Source: Rhodobacteraceae bacterium QY30
GTDB lineage: Bacteria; Pseudomonadota; Alphaproteobacteria; Rhodobacterales; Rhodobacteraceae
Reading direction: 5' to 3'
DNA: 64,000 bases
Assembly (NCBI GenBank): GCA_002356635.1
Contig: CP023454.1
Span: 2,712,501 to 2,776,500 of the forward strand
Part shown: one piece after another, positions 42,428 to 50,678 of the stretch
How positions within the stretch are numbered: the first letter of the stretch is position 1
Layout: the number at the start of each line of letters is the position of its first letter
Translations under genes and position numbers: made by a program
The notes under the pieces: generated by a model
What the model saw: only the letters and a program-made list of their open reading frames with translations
What the model was told of the DNA's origin: nothing
The model's database searches: none

Positions 42428-43388
42428 GAAGATTGCTTATCGCCGGGCGGTGCGTATCGCAATCATGTGTCTTGCGGCACTTTGGACGCAGCCGTCGCAG
42501 GCGGCGGATCACCTGGTCTGTGTCCTCGTCCCGCACTTCAAGGACGAATACTGGCTGAGCGTGGCCGATGGCATCGAGAAACGCGCGGCCCGGACGGGCC
42601 TGCATGCGCGGTTCTTCGAGGCGGGCGGTTACGGGGCACTGGCCAACCAGATCGGACAGATCGCGCAATGCTCGGCCCTGCATCCCCGCGCGATGCTGAT
42701 CGGGACCGTGTCCTCGGACGATCCTGCCCTTCTGGCGGCGGTGGCCGAAGCCGCAAGGCACCATCCGGTCATCGGCCTGGTGAACGAACTCCATTCCGAC
42801 GTGCTGGCGGCGCGGATCGGGGTCGACTGGCAGGACATGGGCGCGGCGCTGGGCGCGCATCTGCGGCGGCTTTATCCGGCGGGCAGCGCACCGCAGTCGG
42901 CGATCCTTCTGTCCGGTCCGCCCGAAGCGGGATGGGTGGCGCCGCTGGAAACCGGGCTGCGGCAGGGTCTGCAAGGTTCCAGCATCCACATCCGCGCCGT
43001 CTATGCCGCCGACACGGGCACGGGCGAGCAGTTGCGCCTTCTGGAACGGGCCCTTGCCGAAACGGCGGAGCCGGACCTGATCATCGGCCCGGCCCCCGCG
43101 ATCGAGGCGGCTATGGCGGTCTTTTCCGGTTCCTCCGACCGCCCCGCTCTGGTGGCGACCTACATCAGCCACAGCGTCGCGCGCGGGCTGGTCGGCGGGA
43201 AGGCGCTTGCCGCGCCCTTCGACGATCCCATCCGCCAGGGAGAACTGGCGCTGGAGGCGGCGCTGTCGCCTACGGATCCTAAGGACGCAAACCGGTTGAT
43301 CGGGCCCGCCATCACGGTGATCCAGTCCGGCGCGGACCCCGCCTTGATCCGGCTGTCCCCGGCCGATTACTTTCCCGCGCTGGACTGA
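42426..43388 (+). CDS. torT: Periplasmic substrate-binding sensor protein (TorT-like)
   Basis: A 320-residue protein. A signal peptide (MKIAYRRAVRIAIMCLAALW..., cleavage near SQAAD at about 26) precedes a Peripla_BP_4 fold beginning LVCVLVPHFKDEYWLSVADGI, with IGTVSSDDPALLAAV and LIIGPAPAIEAAM. In E. coli TorT binds TMAO and presents it to the TorS periplasmic domain. Context gives the same role here. No Shine-Dalgarno precedes the ATG, which overlaps the torS start codon on the other strand. Confidence 0.82.
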   Translation: MKIAYRRAVRIAIMCLAALWTQPSQAADHLVCVLVPHFKDEYWLSVADGIEKRAARTGLHARFFEAGGYGALANQIGQIAQCSALHPRAMLIGTVSSDDPALLAAVAEAARHHPVIGLVNELHSDVLAARIGVDWQDMGAALGAHLRRLYPAGSAPQSAILLSGPPEAGWVAPLETGLRQGLQGSSIHIRAVYAADTGTGEQLRLLERALAETAEPDLIIGPAPAIEAAMAVFSGSSDRPALVATYISHSVARGLVGGKALAAPFDDPIRQGELALEAALSPTDPKDANRLIGPAITVIQSGADPALIRLSPADYFPALD

Positions 43389-43408
43389 TCCGGCGGAACA
43401 GAAAGCCG

Positions 43409-44113
43409 TCAGACGCTGCGCGTCACCCCGCCGTCGACGCGGATGTTCTGGCCTGTGATGTAGCCCGCCCCGTCCGAGGCCAGGAAGGCGATGGTGGCCG
43501 CGACTTCCTCGCTGGTGCCGTAGCGCTGCATCGGCACGCCCGTACGGCGTTCCTCGGTCGCGGGCAGGCTGTCGATCCAGCCGGGCAGGACGTTGTTCAT
43601 GCGGATGTTTTCGCCCGCGTAGGTATCGGCGAAGATCTTGGTGAAGGCCGCCAGACCCGACCGGAACACCGCCGAGGTGGGGAACATGTTCGACGGCTCG
43701 AAGGCCCATGCGGTCGAGATATTGATGATCGACCCGCCGCCCTGCCGCTGCATGATCGGCGTGACCAGGCGCGTCGGGCGGACGGCGTTCAGGAAATACA
43801 CCTCCATCCCGGCCATCCAGTCGGCGTCGGTGATGTCCAGGATCGGCTTGCGCGGTCCGTGGCCGGCGCTGTTGACCAGAACGTCGATCCGGCCCCACCG
43901 CGCGACCGCGCCGTCGACCAGACGCGCCAGATCCTCGGTCGACTGGTTCGAACCGGTGACGCCCAGCCCGCCCAGCTCGGCCGCCAGCGCCTCGCCCTTG
44001 CCCGAGGACGACAGGATGCCGACCTTGTAGCCATCCTGGGCCAGCCGGCGTGCCGCCGCCGCGCCCATGCCGCTGCCTCCGGCCGTGATCAAGGCCACCT
44101 TGTCCTTCGTCAT
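43409..44113 (-). CDS. SDR-family protein with non-canonical active site
   Basis: A 234-residue Rossmann SDR. The cofactor motif is modified, TAGGSGMG (10-17), followed by NSAG (81-84) and Ser133. Where Tyr-x3-Lys is expected there is Ser147-Ala-Val-Phe-Arg151. The catalytic tyrosine and lysine are thus both missing, though the fold is intact up to YITGQNIRVDGGVTRSV. It may be a non-redox or binding relative, or use another mechanism. The substrate is unknown. It is convergent with torT, 20 bases apart, with no sign of co-transcription. Confidence 0.8.
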   Translation of the reverse strand: MTKDKVALITAGGSGMGAAAARRLAQDGYKVGILSSSGKGEALAAELGGLGVTGSNQSTEDLARLVDGAVARWGRIDVLVNSAGHGPRKPILDITDADWMAGMEVYFLNAVRPTRLVTPIMQRQGGGSIINISTAWAFEPSNMFPTSAVFRSGLAAFTKIFADTYAGENIRMNNVLPGWIDSLPATEERRTGVPMQRYGTSEEVAATIAFLASDGAGYITGQNIRVDGGVTRSV

Positions 44114-44212
44114 TCCCGGGTTCCTCCTGTCGGGGGCGGGCCAGGTCCGGCCCCGCCTGTCCCATCCTAGAGCCCTGCGCCGGAATGTCGAGCCGCGGTC
44201 GGGGGGGGTCCT

Positions 44213-44920
44213 TCAGGCCCGGCCCATCACGCCCGCGCCCATGACCCGGTGCCGGATCATCGGGCTGAGGGCGATCAGGAATATCCCGACCGAGAACAGG
44301 CACCAGATCGCCGGCATCTCGGCCGGATCGCGCGTCAGCAGAACTGCCGCCCCGGGCCCGGCCAGCGCGTGGAACATCACGAACCGCCAGGACCCGTAGA
44401 CCAGCGGCAGGACAAAGACCGCCAGCAGGTAGGCGGGAAACTGAACCGGCAGCCCCAAGTAGGTCGGCAGGCCATTCAGCGGCACTTCCCAGCCGATGTG
44501 CCAGGTGCCCGACCTCAGGCAAAAGGCCGGGCCGCACAGCACGTCGCCCGGGGCGCAGCGACCGAAGGCCTCGATCGGGGCCAGGCGCAGCAAAAGCAGC
44601 GCCGAGGCCAGACCGGCGAGTCCCCAGACCCAGCGGCGCAGCCCCTGCCGGACCGGCGCGGGGGCAATCGCCATGGCGAAGGCATTGATGAACAGCGGCT
44701 GAAACGCGATGTGCAGGTAGGACAGCAGGGTGATGACCTGGTTTGACCGGCTGCCGCACTGGTCGACCACGCTGTAGCCTGCAGCCTGAAGGCCCTCCAT
44801 CAGCGTGAAGAATGCGGCGGTGCCCCAGATCGCCCGCGGCTCGTGCCGAAGGAAGGTGATCGCCGTCGCGGCGCCACCGACCGCGACCATCGTCACAGAA
44901 GCCGAAGCGCTCCAGCACAT
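44213..44920 (-). CDS. Hypothetical multi-pass membrane protein (DUF5765-like)
   Basis: A 235-residue membrane protein with about six or seven TM helices. It begins MCWSASASVTMVAVGG. A large soluble-looking loop (about 110-150; FGRCAPGDVLCGPAFCLRSGTWHIGWEVPLNG) holds three cysteines and a His-Ile-Gly-Trp motif. The start MCWS and overall layout recall the DUF5765 family, which I know only as uncharacterised. No functional call can be made. Confidence 0.65.
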   Translation of the reverse strand: MCWSASASVTMVAVGGAATAITFLRHEPRAIWGTAAFFTLMEGLQAAGYSVVDQCGSRSNQVITLLSYLHIAFQPLFINAFAMAIAPAPVRQGLRRWVWGLAGLASALLLLRLAPIEAFGRCAPGDVLCGPAFCLRSGTWHIGWEVPLNGLPTYLGLPVQFPAYLLAVFVLPLVYGSWRFVMFHALAGPGAAVLLTRDPAEMPAIWCLFSVGIFLIALSPMIRHRVMGAGVMGRA

Positions 44921-45086
44921 GCCAGTTTTCCCCCATGATCCTTGTCGCCTAGGAAACCCTGCGCCGCCCGCGCGTCAAGCCCTTGCCGGGGGACGGCGCG
45001 GTTCGGCCCATGCCTCTCCGGCTGTTCACCCCCAGGTCATGGGGTTATGACCGCGGCCTGTCCAAGCCACGGATGACGAACACCCG

Positions 45087-45731
45087 ATGACCCGCTACCA
45101 TGCTGCGATCTTCGATCTGGACGGCCTGCTTCTGGACACAGAACGCATGGCCCTTCAGGCCAGCCACGAGGCGCTGAATGGGCTTGGCTTCACGGCCGAG
45201 ACGGGTTTCTTCGAAAGCTTCGTGGGCAAGGATGACCAGACCGTCGCGCAACTTGTCGCGGCCCGATTTGGCCCATCCTTCGGGCAGGAGGCGTTCAACA
45301 CCCGGTGGAGCGCGCATTTTGCCGCGCTGCTGGAGGCGGGCATCCCCCTCAGGCCCTTCGTGATCGACATGCTGGACGCGGTGGCCGACCTTGGCCTGCC
45401 GTGCGCGATCGCAACCTCCAGCCGGCTGGCCAGTGCCGAGCGGAAACTGGCGATCACCGGCCTCAGGCCGCGCTTTGCCGCGCTGGTCAGCTGCGACTGC
45501 GTGGCGCGCCCGAAGCCCGCGCCGGACCCTTACCTGCTGGCGGCGCGACGGCTGGGGGTGGACCCTACGGCCTGCATCGCCTTCGAGGACAGCGATACCG
45601 GCGCCGCGGCGGCGATGGCGGCGGGGATGACCGTTGTCCAGGTGCCGGACATGGTGCCCAGCGCGGGACGGAATGCACACCACCTGGCGCCAGACCTACT
45701 TACGGGCGGGCGGATGGCCGGACTGTTCTGA
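45087..45731 (+). CDS. HAD-superfamily phosphatase (subclass IA)
   Basis: A 214-residue HAD enzyme. Motif I is FDLDGLLLDTE (Asp nucleophile 10), motif II ATSS, motif III Lys in ARPKPAPDPY, and motif IV FEDSDTGAAAA. An alpha-helical C1 cap lies between motifs I and II, as in phosphoglycolate phosphatase or beta-phosphoglucomutase relatives. The physiological substrate is not evident. The upstream 166 bases (44921-45086) hold only the divergent promoter region. Confidence 0.85.
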   Translation: MTRYHAAIFDLDGLLLDTERMALQASHEALNGLGFTAETGFFESFVGKDDQTVAQLVAARFGPSFGQEAFNTRWSAHFAALLEAGIPLRPFVIDMLDAVADLGLPCAIATSSRLASAERKLAITGLRPRFAALVSCDCVARPKPAPDPYLLAARRLGVDPTACIAFEDSDTGAAAAMAAGMTVVQVPDMVPSAGRNAHHLAPDLLTGGRMAGLF

Positions 45732-45738
45732 CACCGCC

Positions 45739-46545
45739 TTACTCCCGGCCCAGAAGCCCCAGTTCCGCGTCGCTGGCCGTGCCCTCGTATTTGGTGCGCG
45801 GCGGCCAGGGGCGGTCCTGCCAGGCAGGCAAAAAGACAAAGCTTGACACCGCGCGGCCCGGAACCAGGGCGCCGTTCCCTGCGCCCATCGCGTAGTCGTA
45901 GTAAAGCTTGACGATCTCTTCCCGCGTGACCTGGCCCGTGGCCGGGTGCGCCAGGCAGGCATCCACCCAGGCGCGGACCCGGTGGCAGTCAGGCGTGTCG
46001 GGCAGCCGGAAGCCTTCGTAGTAGTCAAGGAACCAGAAGCGCATGAACATCGGCGCAAAAACCGCCTCGGCCCAGCCGAAGTCCTCGAACAGGAAAGCTC
46101 CGTCCGGGTTATGCTCTGTCAGGAAGGCGTTCAGGTCGCGATAAAGCGACAGGAGTTTCGCCTCATGCTCGGCGCGGCGGACGGGGTCCTGATTCATCAC
46201 GAACAAGTAGCCCGCAGCAGTGAACGGCCCTTCGCGGCCCACCAGCATGGATTCCACCGCATGTTCCATCGGATCGCGCCGCCGCAGCGCGGGGCCGGGC
46301 AGCGTTTCATCCAGATAGCGCAGGATCACCAGGCTTTCCTTCAGGATCCCGCCTCCCGGCGTTTCAAGCACGGGCAGCGCGGTGGTGCCGCGGGTCTTGG
46401 CCAGAAGCGCGGGGTCACGCGGTTTGGTGATATCCACCACCCGGAATTCCACCGCTTCGGGCGTTCCCCGCAAGGCAAGCAGGATTTCCAGCCGCTGCGA
46501 GAACGGGCAGACGGGGATGTGGTGGACGGTGTGCCTTTCCGTCAT
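45739..46545 (-). CDS. Glutathione S-transferase family protein
   Basis: A 268-residue protein. The N-terminal thioredoxin-like domain starts HTVHHIPVCPFSQRLEI, with a CPFS active-site motif as in omega/lambda-type GSTs or glutaredoxin-like enzymes. A TRGTTALPVLET cis-Pro loop and KESLVILRYLDE follow. The C-terminal helical domain is longer than average. The Cys suggests thiol transferase rather than classical conjugation activity. Convergent with the HAD gene. Confidence 0.8.
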   Translation of the reverse strand: MTERHTVHHIPVCPFSQRLEILLALRGTPEAVEFRVVDITKPRDPALLAKTRGTTALPVLETPGGGILKESLVILRYLDETLPGPALRRRDPMEHAVESMLVGREGPFTAAGYLFVMNQDPVRRAEHEAKLLSLYRDLNAFLTEHNPDGAFLFEDFGWAEAVFAPMFMRFWFLDYYEGFRLPDTPDCHRVRAWVDACLAHPATGQVTREEIVKLYYDYAMGAGNGALVPGRAVSSFVFLPAWQDRPWPPRTKYEGTASDAELGLLGRE

Positions 46546-46693
46546 GCGGTCACTCCAGCGGCGCGGGCGGGCCTTCCGACCCCTGCGGGTCCTTGGTGCC
46601 ATCCAAGCACAACCCCCTGGCAAAGTCACGGCTGAGGCGGCCCTTCGTCAGGTCAGCTTGCCCCTGCCACCCCGGCGCGGATAAGGTGCGGCC

Positions 46694-48457
46694 ATGAATG
46701 ATGCGACTCCTGCCTACCAGGTTCTTGCCCGGAAATACCGCCCCGCAACCTTCGCCGACCTGATCGGGCAGGAGGCGATGGTGCGCACGCTGAAGAACGC
46801 CTTCGCGGCCGACCGGATCGCCCATGCCTTCATCATGACGGGCGTCCGGGGGGTAGGCAAGACGACCACCGCGCGGATCATCGCCAAGGGCCTGAACTGC
46901 ACGGGTCCGGACGGGAACGGCGGGCCGACGACCGACCCGTGCCTGCAATGCGACAACTGCCGCGCCATCGCCGAGGGCCGCCATGTCGACGTGATGGAGA
47001 TGGACGCGGCCAGCCGCACCGGGGTGGGCGACATCCGGGAAATCATCGACAGCGTGCACTACCGGGCGGCCTCGGCGCGCTACAAGGTCTATATCATCGA
47101 CGAAGTGCACATGCTGTCGACGAACGCCTTCAACGCGCTTCTGAAGACGCTGGAGGAACCGCCCGCGCATGTGAAGTTCATCTTCGCAACCACCGAAATC
47201 CGCAAGGTGCCGGTCACGGTCCTGTCGCGCTGCCAGCGGTTCGACCTGCGCCGGATCGAACCCGAAGTGATGATCGCCCACCTGTCCCGCGTGGCCGAAA
47301 AGGAAGGTGCGCAGATCGCCCCCGATGCGCTGGCCCTGATCACGCGCGCCGCCGAAGGGTCGGTCCGCGACGCGATGAGCCTGATGGACCAGGCGATTGC
47401 CCATGGCGCCGGGGAAACCAGCGCCGACCAGGTGCGCGCGATGCTGGGGCTGGCGGATCGCGGCCGGGTGCTCGACCTGTTCGACATGATCCTGCGCGGC
47501 GATGCGGCGGCGGCGTTGTCCGAGCTTTCGGCGCAATATGCCGATGGCGCCGATCCGATGGCGGTGCTGCGCGATCTGGCCGAGATCACGCATTGGATTT
47601 CGGTCATCAAGATCACGCCCGAGGCCGCCGAAGACCCGACAACCCCGCCCGAGGAAAAGTCTCGCGGGCTTCAGATGGCCGGGATGATCCCGATGCGGGT
47701 GCTGACCCGGCTGTGGCAGATGCTTCTGAAGGCGCTGGAAGAGGTGGCGAGCGCCCCGAACGCGATGATGGCCGCCGAAATGGCGATCATCCGGCTGACT
47801 CATGTGGCCGACCTGCCCGACCCGGAACAGCTGCTGCGCCGCCTGTCCGAAGGCCCGGGTCCGCAGGCGCCCGCCCCTGCCCCGCGTGGCAATGGCGGGA
47901 CGGCGGGCGGCGGGCCTGCGGCGACCGCGCAGGGCGGTGGCGGCGGGACGGGTGGCTATGGCGCCGTCCAGGCCTCGGGCGCGGCGACGGCGGTGGCGAT
48001 GGCCCCCGAGGCGCAGGCGCTGGCGCGCTTCGGGACCTTTGCGCAGGTGGTCGAACTGATCCGCCGGAACCGCGACGTGAAGCTGCTGGTCGAGGTGGAA
48101 ACCGGCCTGAGGCTTGTGCATTACGCGCCGGGGCGGATCGAATTCGAACCCACGCCTTCGGCCCCGCGCGATCTGGCGTCCACGCTGGCGCAGCGGTTGC
48201 AGGCCTGGACCGGCGCGCGCTGGGGTGTGTCGGTCGTGGGATCGGGCGGCGCGCCGACGATCGCCGAGCAGCGCGACGCCGAACAGGTGGCGGCCAAGGC
48301 GCAGGCGATGGAAAACCCGTTGGTGCAGGCGATCTTCGCGGCTTTCCCGGACGCAAGCATCCTGGACGTCCGCACTGCCGATCAGGCGCAGACCGCCATC
48401 GCCGCCGAGGCGCTGGCCGAGGTCGAGGACGAATGGGACCCGTTCGAGGAAGGCTGA
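46694..48457 (+). CDS. dnaX: DNA polymerase III subunit gamma/tau
   Basis: A 587-residue clamp-loader ATPase. It has Walker A GVRGVGKTTTAR, a four-Cys zinc module (C...CLQCDNC), DEVHMLS, and the SRC sensor (VLSRCQRFDLRR). Domain III is followed by a Gly/Ala-rich linker (about 395-435) and a tau-type C-terminal region. I see no programmed-frameshift heptamer. It is first in the dnaX-ybaB-recR cluster. Confidence 0.95.
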   Translation: MNDATPAYQVLARKYRPATFADLIGQEAMVRTLKNAFAADRIAHAFIMTGVRGVGKTTTARIIAKGLNCTGPDGNGGPTTDPCLQCDNCRAIAEGRHVDVMEMDAASRTGVGDIREIIDSVHYRAASARYKVYIIDEVHMLSTNAFNALLKTLEEPPAHVKFIFATTEIRKVPVTVLSRCQRFDLRRIEPEVMIAHLSRVAEKEGAQIAPDALALITRAAEGSVRDAMSLMDQAIAHGAGETSADQVRAMLGLADRGRVLDLFDMILRGDAAAALSELSAQYADGADPMAVLRDLAEITHWISVIKITPEAAEDPTTPPEEKSRGLQMAGMIPMRVLTRLWQMLLKALEEVASAPNAMMAAEMAIIRLTHVADLPDPEQLLRRLSEGPGPQAPAPAPRGNGGTAGGGPAATAQGGGGGTGGYGAVQASGAATAVAMAPEAQALARFGTFAQVVELIRRNRDVKLLVEVETGLRLVHYAPGRIEFEPTPSAPRDLASTLAQRLQAWTGARWGVSVVGSGGAPTIAEQRDAEQVAAKAQAMENPLVQAIFAAFPDASILDVRTADQAQTAIAAEALAEVEDEWDPFEEG

Positions 48458-48563
48458 CCCTTGGGCGAAAAGCATCGGGGCCCCATTTCGTTTTCGGGAT
48501 CGCCCCTGTATTTCACGCAATCGGGCATGGGGCCCGGCAGCAGGTAACAGCAAGGATGAACGG

Positions 48564-48920
48564 ATGTTGAAGGGTTTGGGCGGCGCGCTTGGTGGCTTGG
48601 GCGACATGGCCAAGATGATGAAAAGCGCGCAGGAACTGCAGACCAGAATGGCGCAGATGCAGGATGAGCTGACGCGCATCAACGTCGTCGGCGAAAGCGG
48701 CGCCGGGCTGGTGACGGCGACCTGTTCGGCCAAGGGCGAGCTGAAGGCGCTGTCGATCGATCCGTCGATCTTCAACCCGGACGAAAAGGAAGTCGTCGAG
48801 GATCTGATCCTGGCCGCGATCAAGGACGCGCAGGCGAAAGCGCAGGCCAAAAGCGCGGAAGAGCTTTCGAAGCTGACGTCGAGCATGGGCCTTCCGGCCG
48901 ACATCAAGCTGCCGCTCTGA
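48564..48920 (+). CDS. ybaB: YbaB/EbfC nucleoid-associated protein
   Basis: A 118-residue DNA-binding protein: [20 protein letters not shown], a long N-terminal helix, then a beta region ([20 protein letters not shown]) and a second long helix. It sits between dnaX and recR, as in most bacteria. I start at the ATG at 48564, which is preceded by CAAGGATGAACGG. Confidence 0.93.
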   Translation: MLKGLGGALGGLGDMAKMMKSAQELQTRMAQMQDELTRINVVGESGAGLVTATCSAKGELKALSIDPSIFNPDEKEVVEDLILAAIKDAQAKAQAKSAEELSKLTSSMGLPADIKLPL

Positions 48921-48927
48921 CGGGACC

Positions 48928-49527
48928 ATGGCAGAGACCGCGCGCGATATCGAGGCGCTGATCGACCTGATGGCGCGCCTGCCGGGGCTCGGCCCCCGGT
49001 CGGCGCGGCGCGCGGTGCTGCACCTTCTGAAGAAACGCGGAGGGCTGATGGCTCCCCTGGCCGCGCAGATGGCCCATGTGGCGGCCACCGCGCAGGACTG
49101 CGCGATCTGCGGCAATATCGGCACGGGCGATCTCTGCGACATCTGCGCGTCCGACCGCCGGTCGGAGGCCGAGATCTGCGTGGTGGAAGACGTGGCCGAC
49201 CTCTGGGCGATGGAACGCGGCCAGACTTTTACCGGGCGCTATCATGTGCTGGGCGGAACGCTTTCGGCGCTGGATGCGGTGGGGCCGGAGGAGCTGCGCA
49301 TCCCGCAGCTGGTCGAACGGGTGCGGTCAGGCGCGGTGCGCGAGGTGATCCTGGCCCTGGCGGCGACGGTGGATGGCCAGACGACCGCGCATTACGTGGC
49401 CGATGCGCTGGCCGGGACCGGGGTGACGGTCACATCGCTGGCGCAGGGCGTGCCGATCGGCGGTGAGCTGGATTATCTGGATGACGGAACGATCCAGGCG
49501 GCGCTGCGGGCGCGGCGGGCGTTCTGA
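48928..49527 (+). CDS. recR: Recombination mediator RecR
   Basis: A 199-residue protein. It shows an Hh[14 protein letters not shown], the zinc finger [16 protein letters not shown], and a Toprim domain with [12 protein letters not shown] and [12 protein letters not shown]. It acts with RecO/RecF in gap repair. It starts 7 bases after the ybaB stop. Confidence 0.95.
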   Translation: MAETARDIEALIDLMARLPGLGPRSARRAVLHLLKKRGGLMAPLAAQMAHVAATAQDCAICGNIGTGDLCDICASDRRSEAEICVVEDVADLWAMERGQTFTGRYHVLGGTLSALDAVGPEELRIPQLVERVRSGAVREVILALAATVDGQTTAHYVADALAGTGVTVTSLAQGVPIGGELDYLDDGTIQAALRARRAF

Positions 49528-49537
49528 CGGTGGAAAG

Positions 49538-49587
49538 CCGGGGGGCGCTGCCCCCCGACCCCCGGGATATTTAGGCCAAGATGAAGG
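49538..49587. repeat. GC-rich hairpin plus CCGGGATATTTAGGCCAAGATGAAG tail-type intergenic element
   Basis: A GGGGGGC/GCCCCCC hairpin (49540-49546 with 49550-49556) is followed by a C-run and GGGATATTTAGGCCAAGATG. From memory, closely similar hairpin-plus-tail units recur between genes in Rhodobacterales genomes; I cannot verify copy number here. It lies between convergent recR and mcl1 and may act as a terminator. Confidence 0.5.
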
Positions 49588-49588
49588 A

Positions 49589-50545
49589 TCAGCCGGCAAT
49601 CATTTCGGCCTGGCGGACGATGACTTCGGCCTGGCGGATCGAGGCAATGTCGACAAGGCGGCCCTTGTAGACCGTGGCGCCTGCGCCTTCAGCCTTGGCC
49701 TTTTCCATCGCGGCGAGGATTTCGCGGGCTTCGGCGACCTGGGCCTCAGAGGGGGTGAAGACCTCGTTCGCAAGGGCCACCTGCTTGGGGTGGATCGCCC
49801 ATTTGCCGACCATGCCCAGCGTGGCAGAACGGCGGGCCTGGGCGCGGAAGCCGTCGTCATCCGAGAAATCGCCGAAGGGGCCGTCGACGGGCAGGATGCC
49901 GTGGGTGCGGCAGGCGGCGACGATGGCGGCCTGGGCCCAGTGCCAGGGATCGGACCAATGTTTCGCGCCCTGATGCAGCATGTAGTAGTTTTCCTGCGTT
50001 CCGCCGATGCCGGTGGTCTGCATCCCCATCGAGGCGGCAAAATCGGCGGCGCCGAGGCTCATGGCTTGCAGGCGGGGGCTGGAGGCCGCGATTTCCTCGA
50101 CATGGGCGATGCCGGCGGCGGTTTCGATGATGACTTCCAGTGCGATCGGCTTCGTGCGGCCCTTAGCGCGTTCGATGGCCGTGACCAGCGCGTCCACGGC
50201 GTAGACATCGGCGGCGCAGCCCACTTTCGGGATCATGATCTGGTCGATGCGGTCGCCCGCCTCTTCCAGGACCTCGACCACGTCACGATACCAGAAGGGC
50301 GTGTCCAGCCCGTTGATCCGAACCGACAGGTGTTTGGTGCCCCAGTCGATGTCGTTGATCGCCTGGATGATGTTCTTGCGGGCCTGCGGCTTGTCATCGG
50401 GGGCCACCGAATCCTCGAGATCGAGGTTGATGACATCCGCTGCCGAAGCGGCCATCTTCTCGAACAGCGCGGGGCGCGAGCCGGGGCCGAACAGCTGGCA
50501 GCGGTTCGGGCGCGCGGGAGCTGGTGGTTGGAGACGGAAGCTCAT
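49589..50545 (-). CDS. mcl1: L-malyl-CoA / beta-methylmalyl-CoA lyase Mcl1
   Basis: A 318-residue CitE-family lyase. It has FGPGSRPALFEKMAASAADV, LDLEDSVAPDDK with the metal-linked acidic residues, and IIETAAGIAHVEEIAA. The opening MSFRLQPPAPARPNRCQLFGPG is that of Rhodobacter Mcl1. It cleaves (2R,3S)-beta-methylmalyl-CoA and L-malyl-CoA to glyoxylate plus propionyl- or acetyl-CoA in the ethylmalonyl-CoA pathway for C2 assimilation. Divergent from the dipeptide epimerase. Confidence 0.93.
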   Translation of the reverse strand: MSFRLQPPAPARPNRCQLFGPGSRPALFEKMAASAADVINLDLEDSVAPDDKPQARKNIIQAINDIDWGTKHLSVRINGLDTPFWYRDVVEVLEEAGDRIDQIMIPKVGCAADVYAVDALVTAIERAKGRTKPIALEVIIETAAGIAHVEEIAASSPRLQAMSLGAADFAASMGMQTTGIGGTQENYYMLHQGAKHWSDPWHWAQAAIVAACRTHGILPVDGPFGDFSDDDGFRAQARRSATLGMVGKWAIHPKQVALANEVFTPSEAQVAEAREILAAMEKAKAEGAGATVYKGRLVDIASIRQAEVIVRQAEMIAG

Positions 50546-50678
50546 GGATCGGGACCTTCTGGCAAGGAAATTACGTCAGGTGATCCATCGGGGTTAGGAT
50601 ATTGCGTCAGTCTTCGCAAGCATCGTTTCGCAGTTGCAGCATTCTGCGGTAGCATGGCCAAGAACAGCGGAGGCTTCG

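Noticed and set aside
40082-43282. A 1066-codon open frame on the plus strand opposite torS and running into torT in another frame
   Set aside because: Composition is Arg/Gly/Pro/Gln-rich, as expected for the shadow of a GC-rich gene; torS and torT are clear on domain content.
46694-48457. Programmed -1 frameshift in dnaX
   Set aside because: No A6G-type slippery heptamer or following stem was found; only the full-length frame is supported.
46550-48907. A 785-codon minus-strand frame opposite dnaX and ybaB
   Set aside because: Shadow frame; Arg/His/Gly-rich, and dnaX/ybaB are unmistakable on the plus strand.
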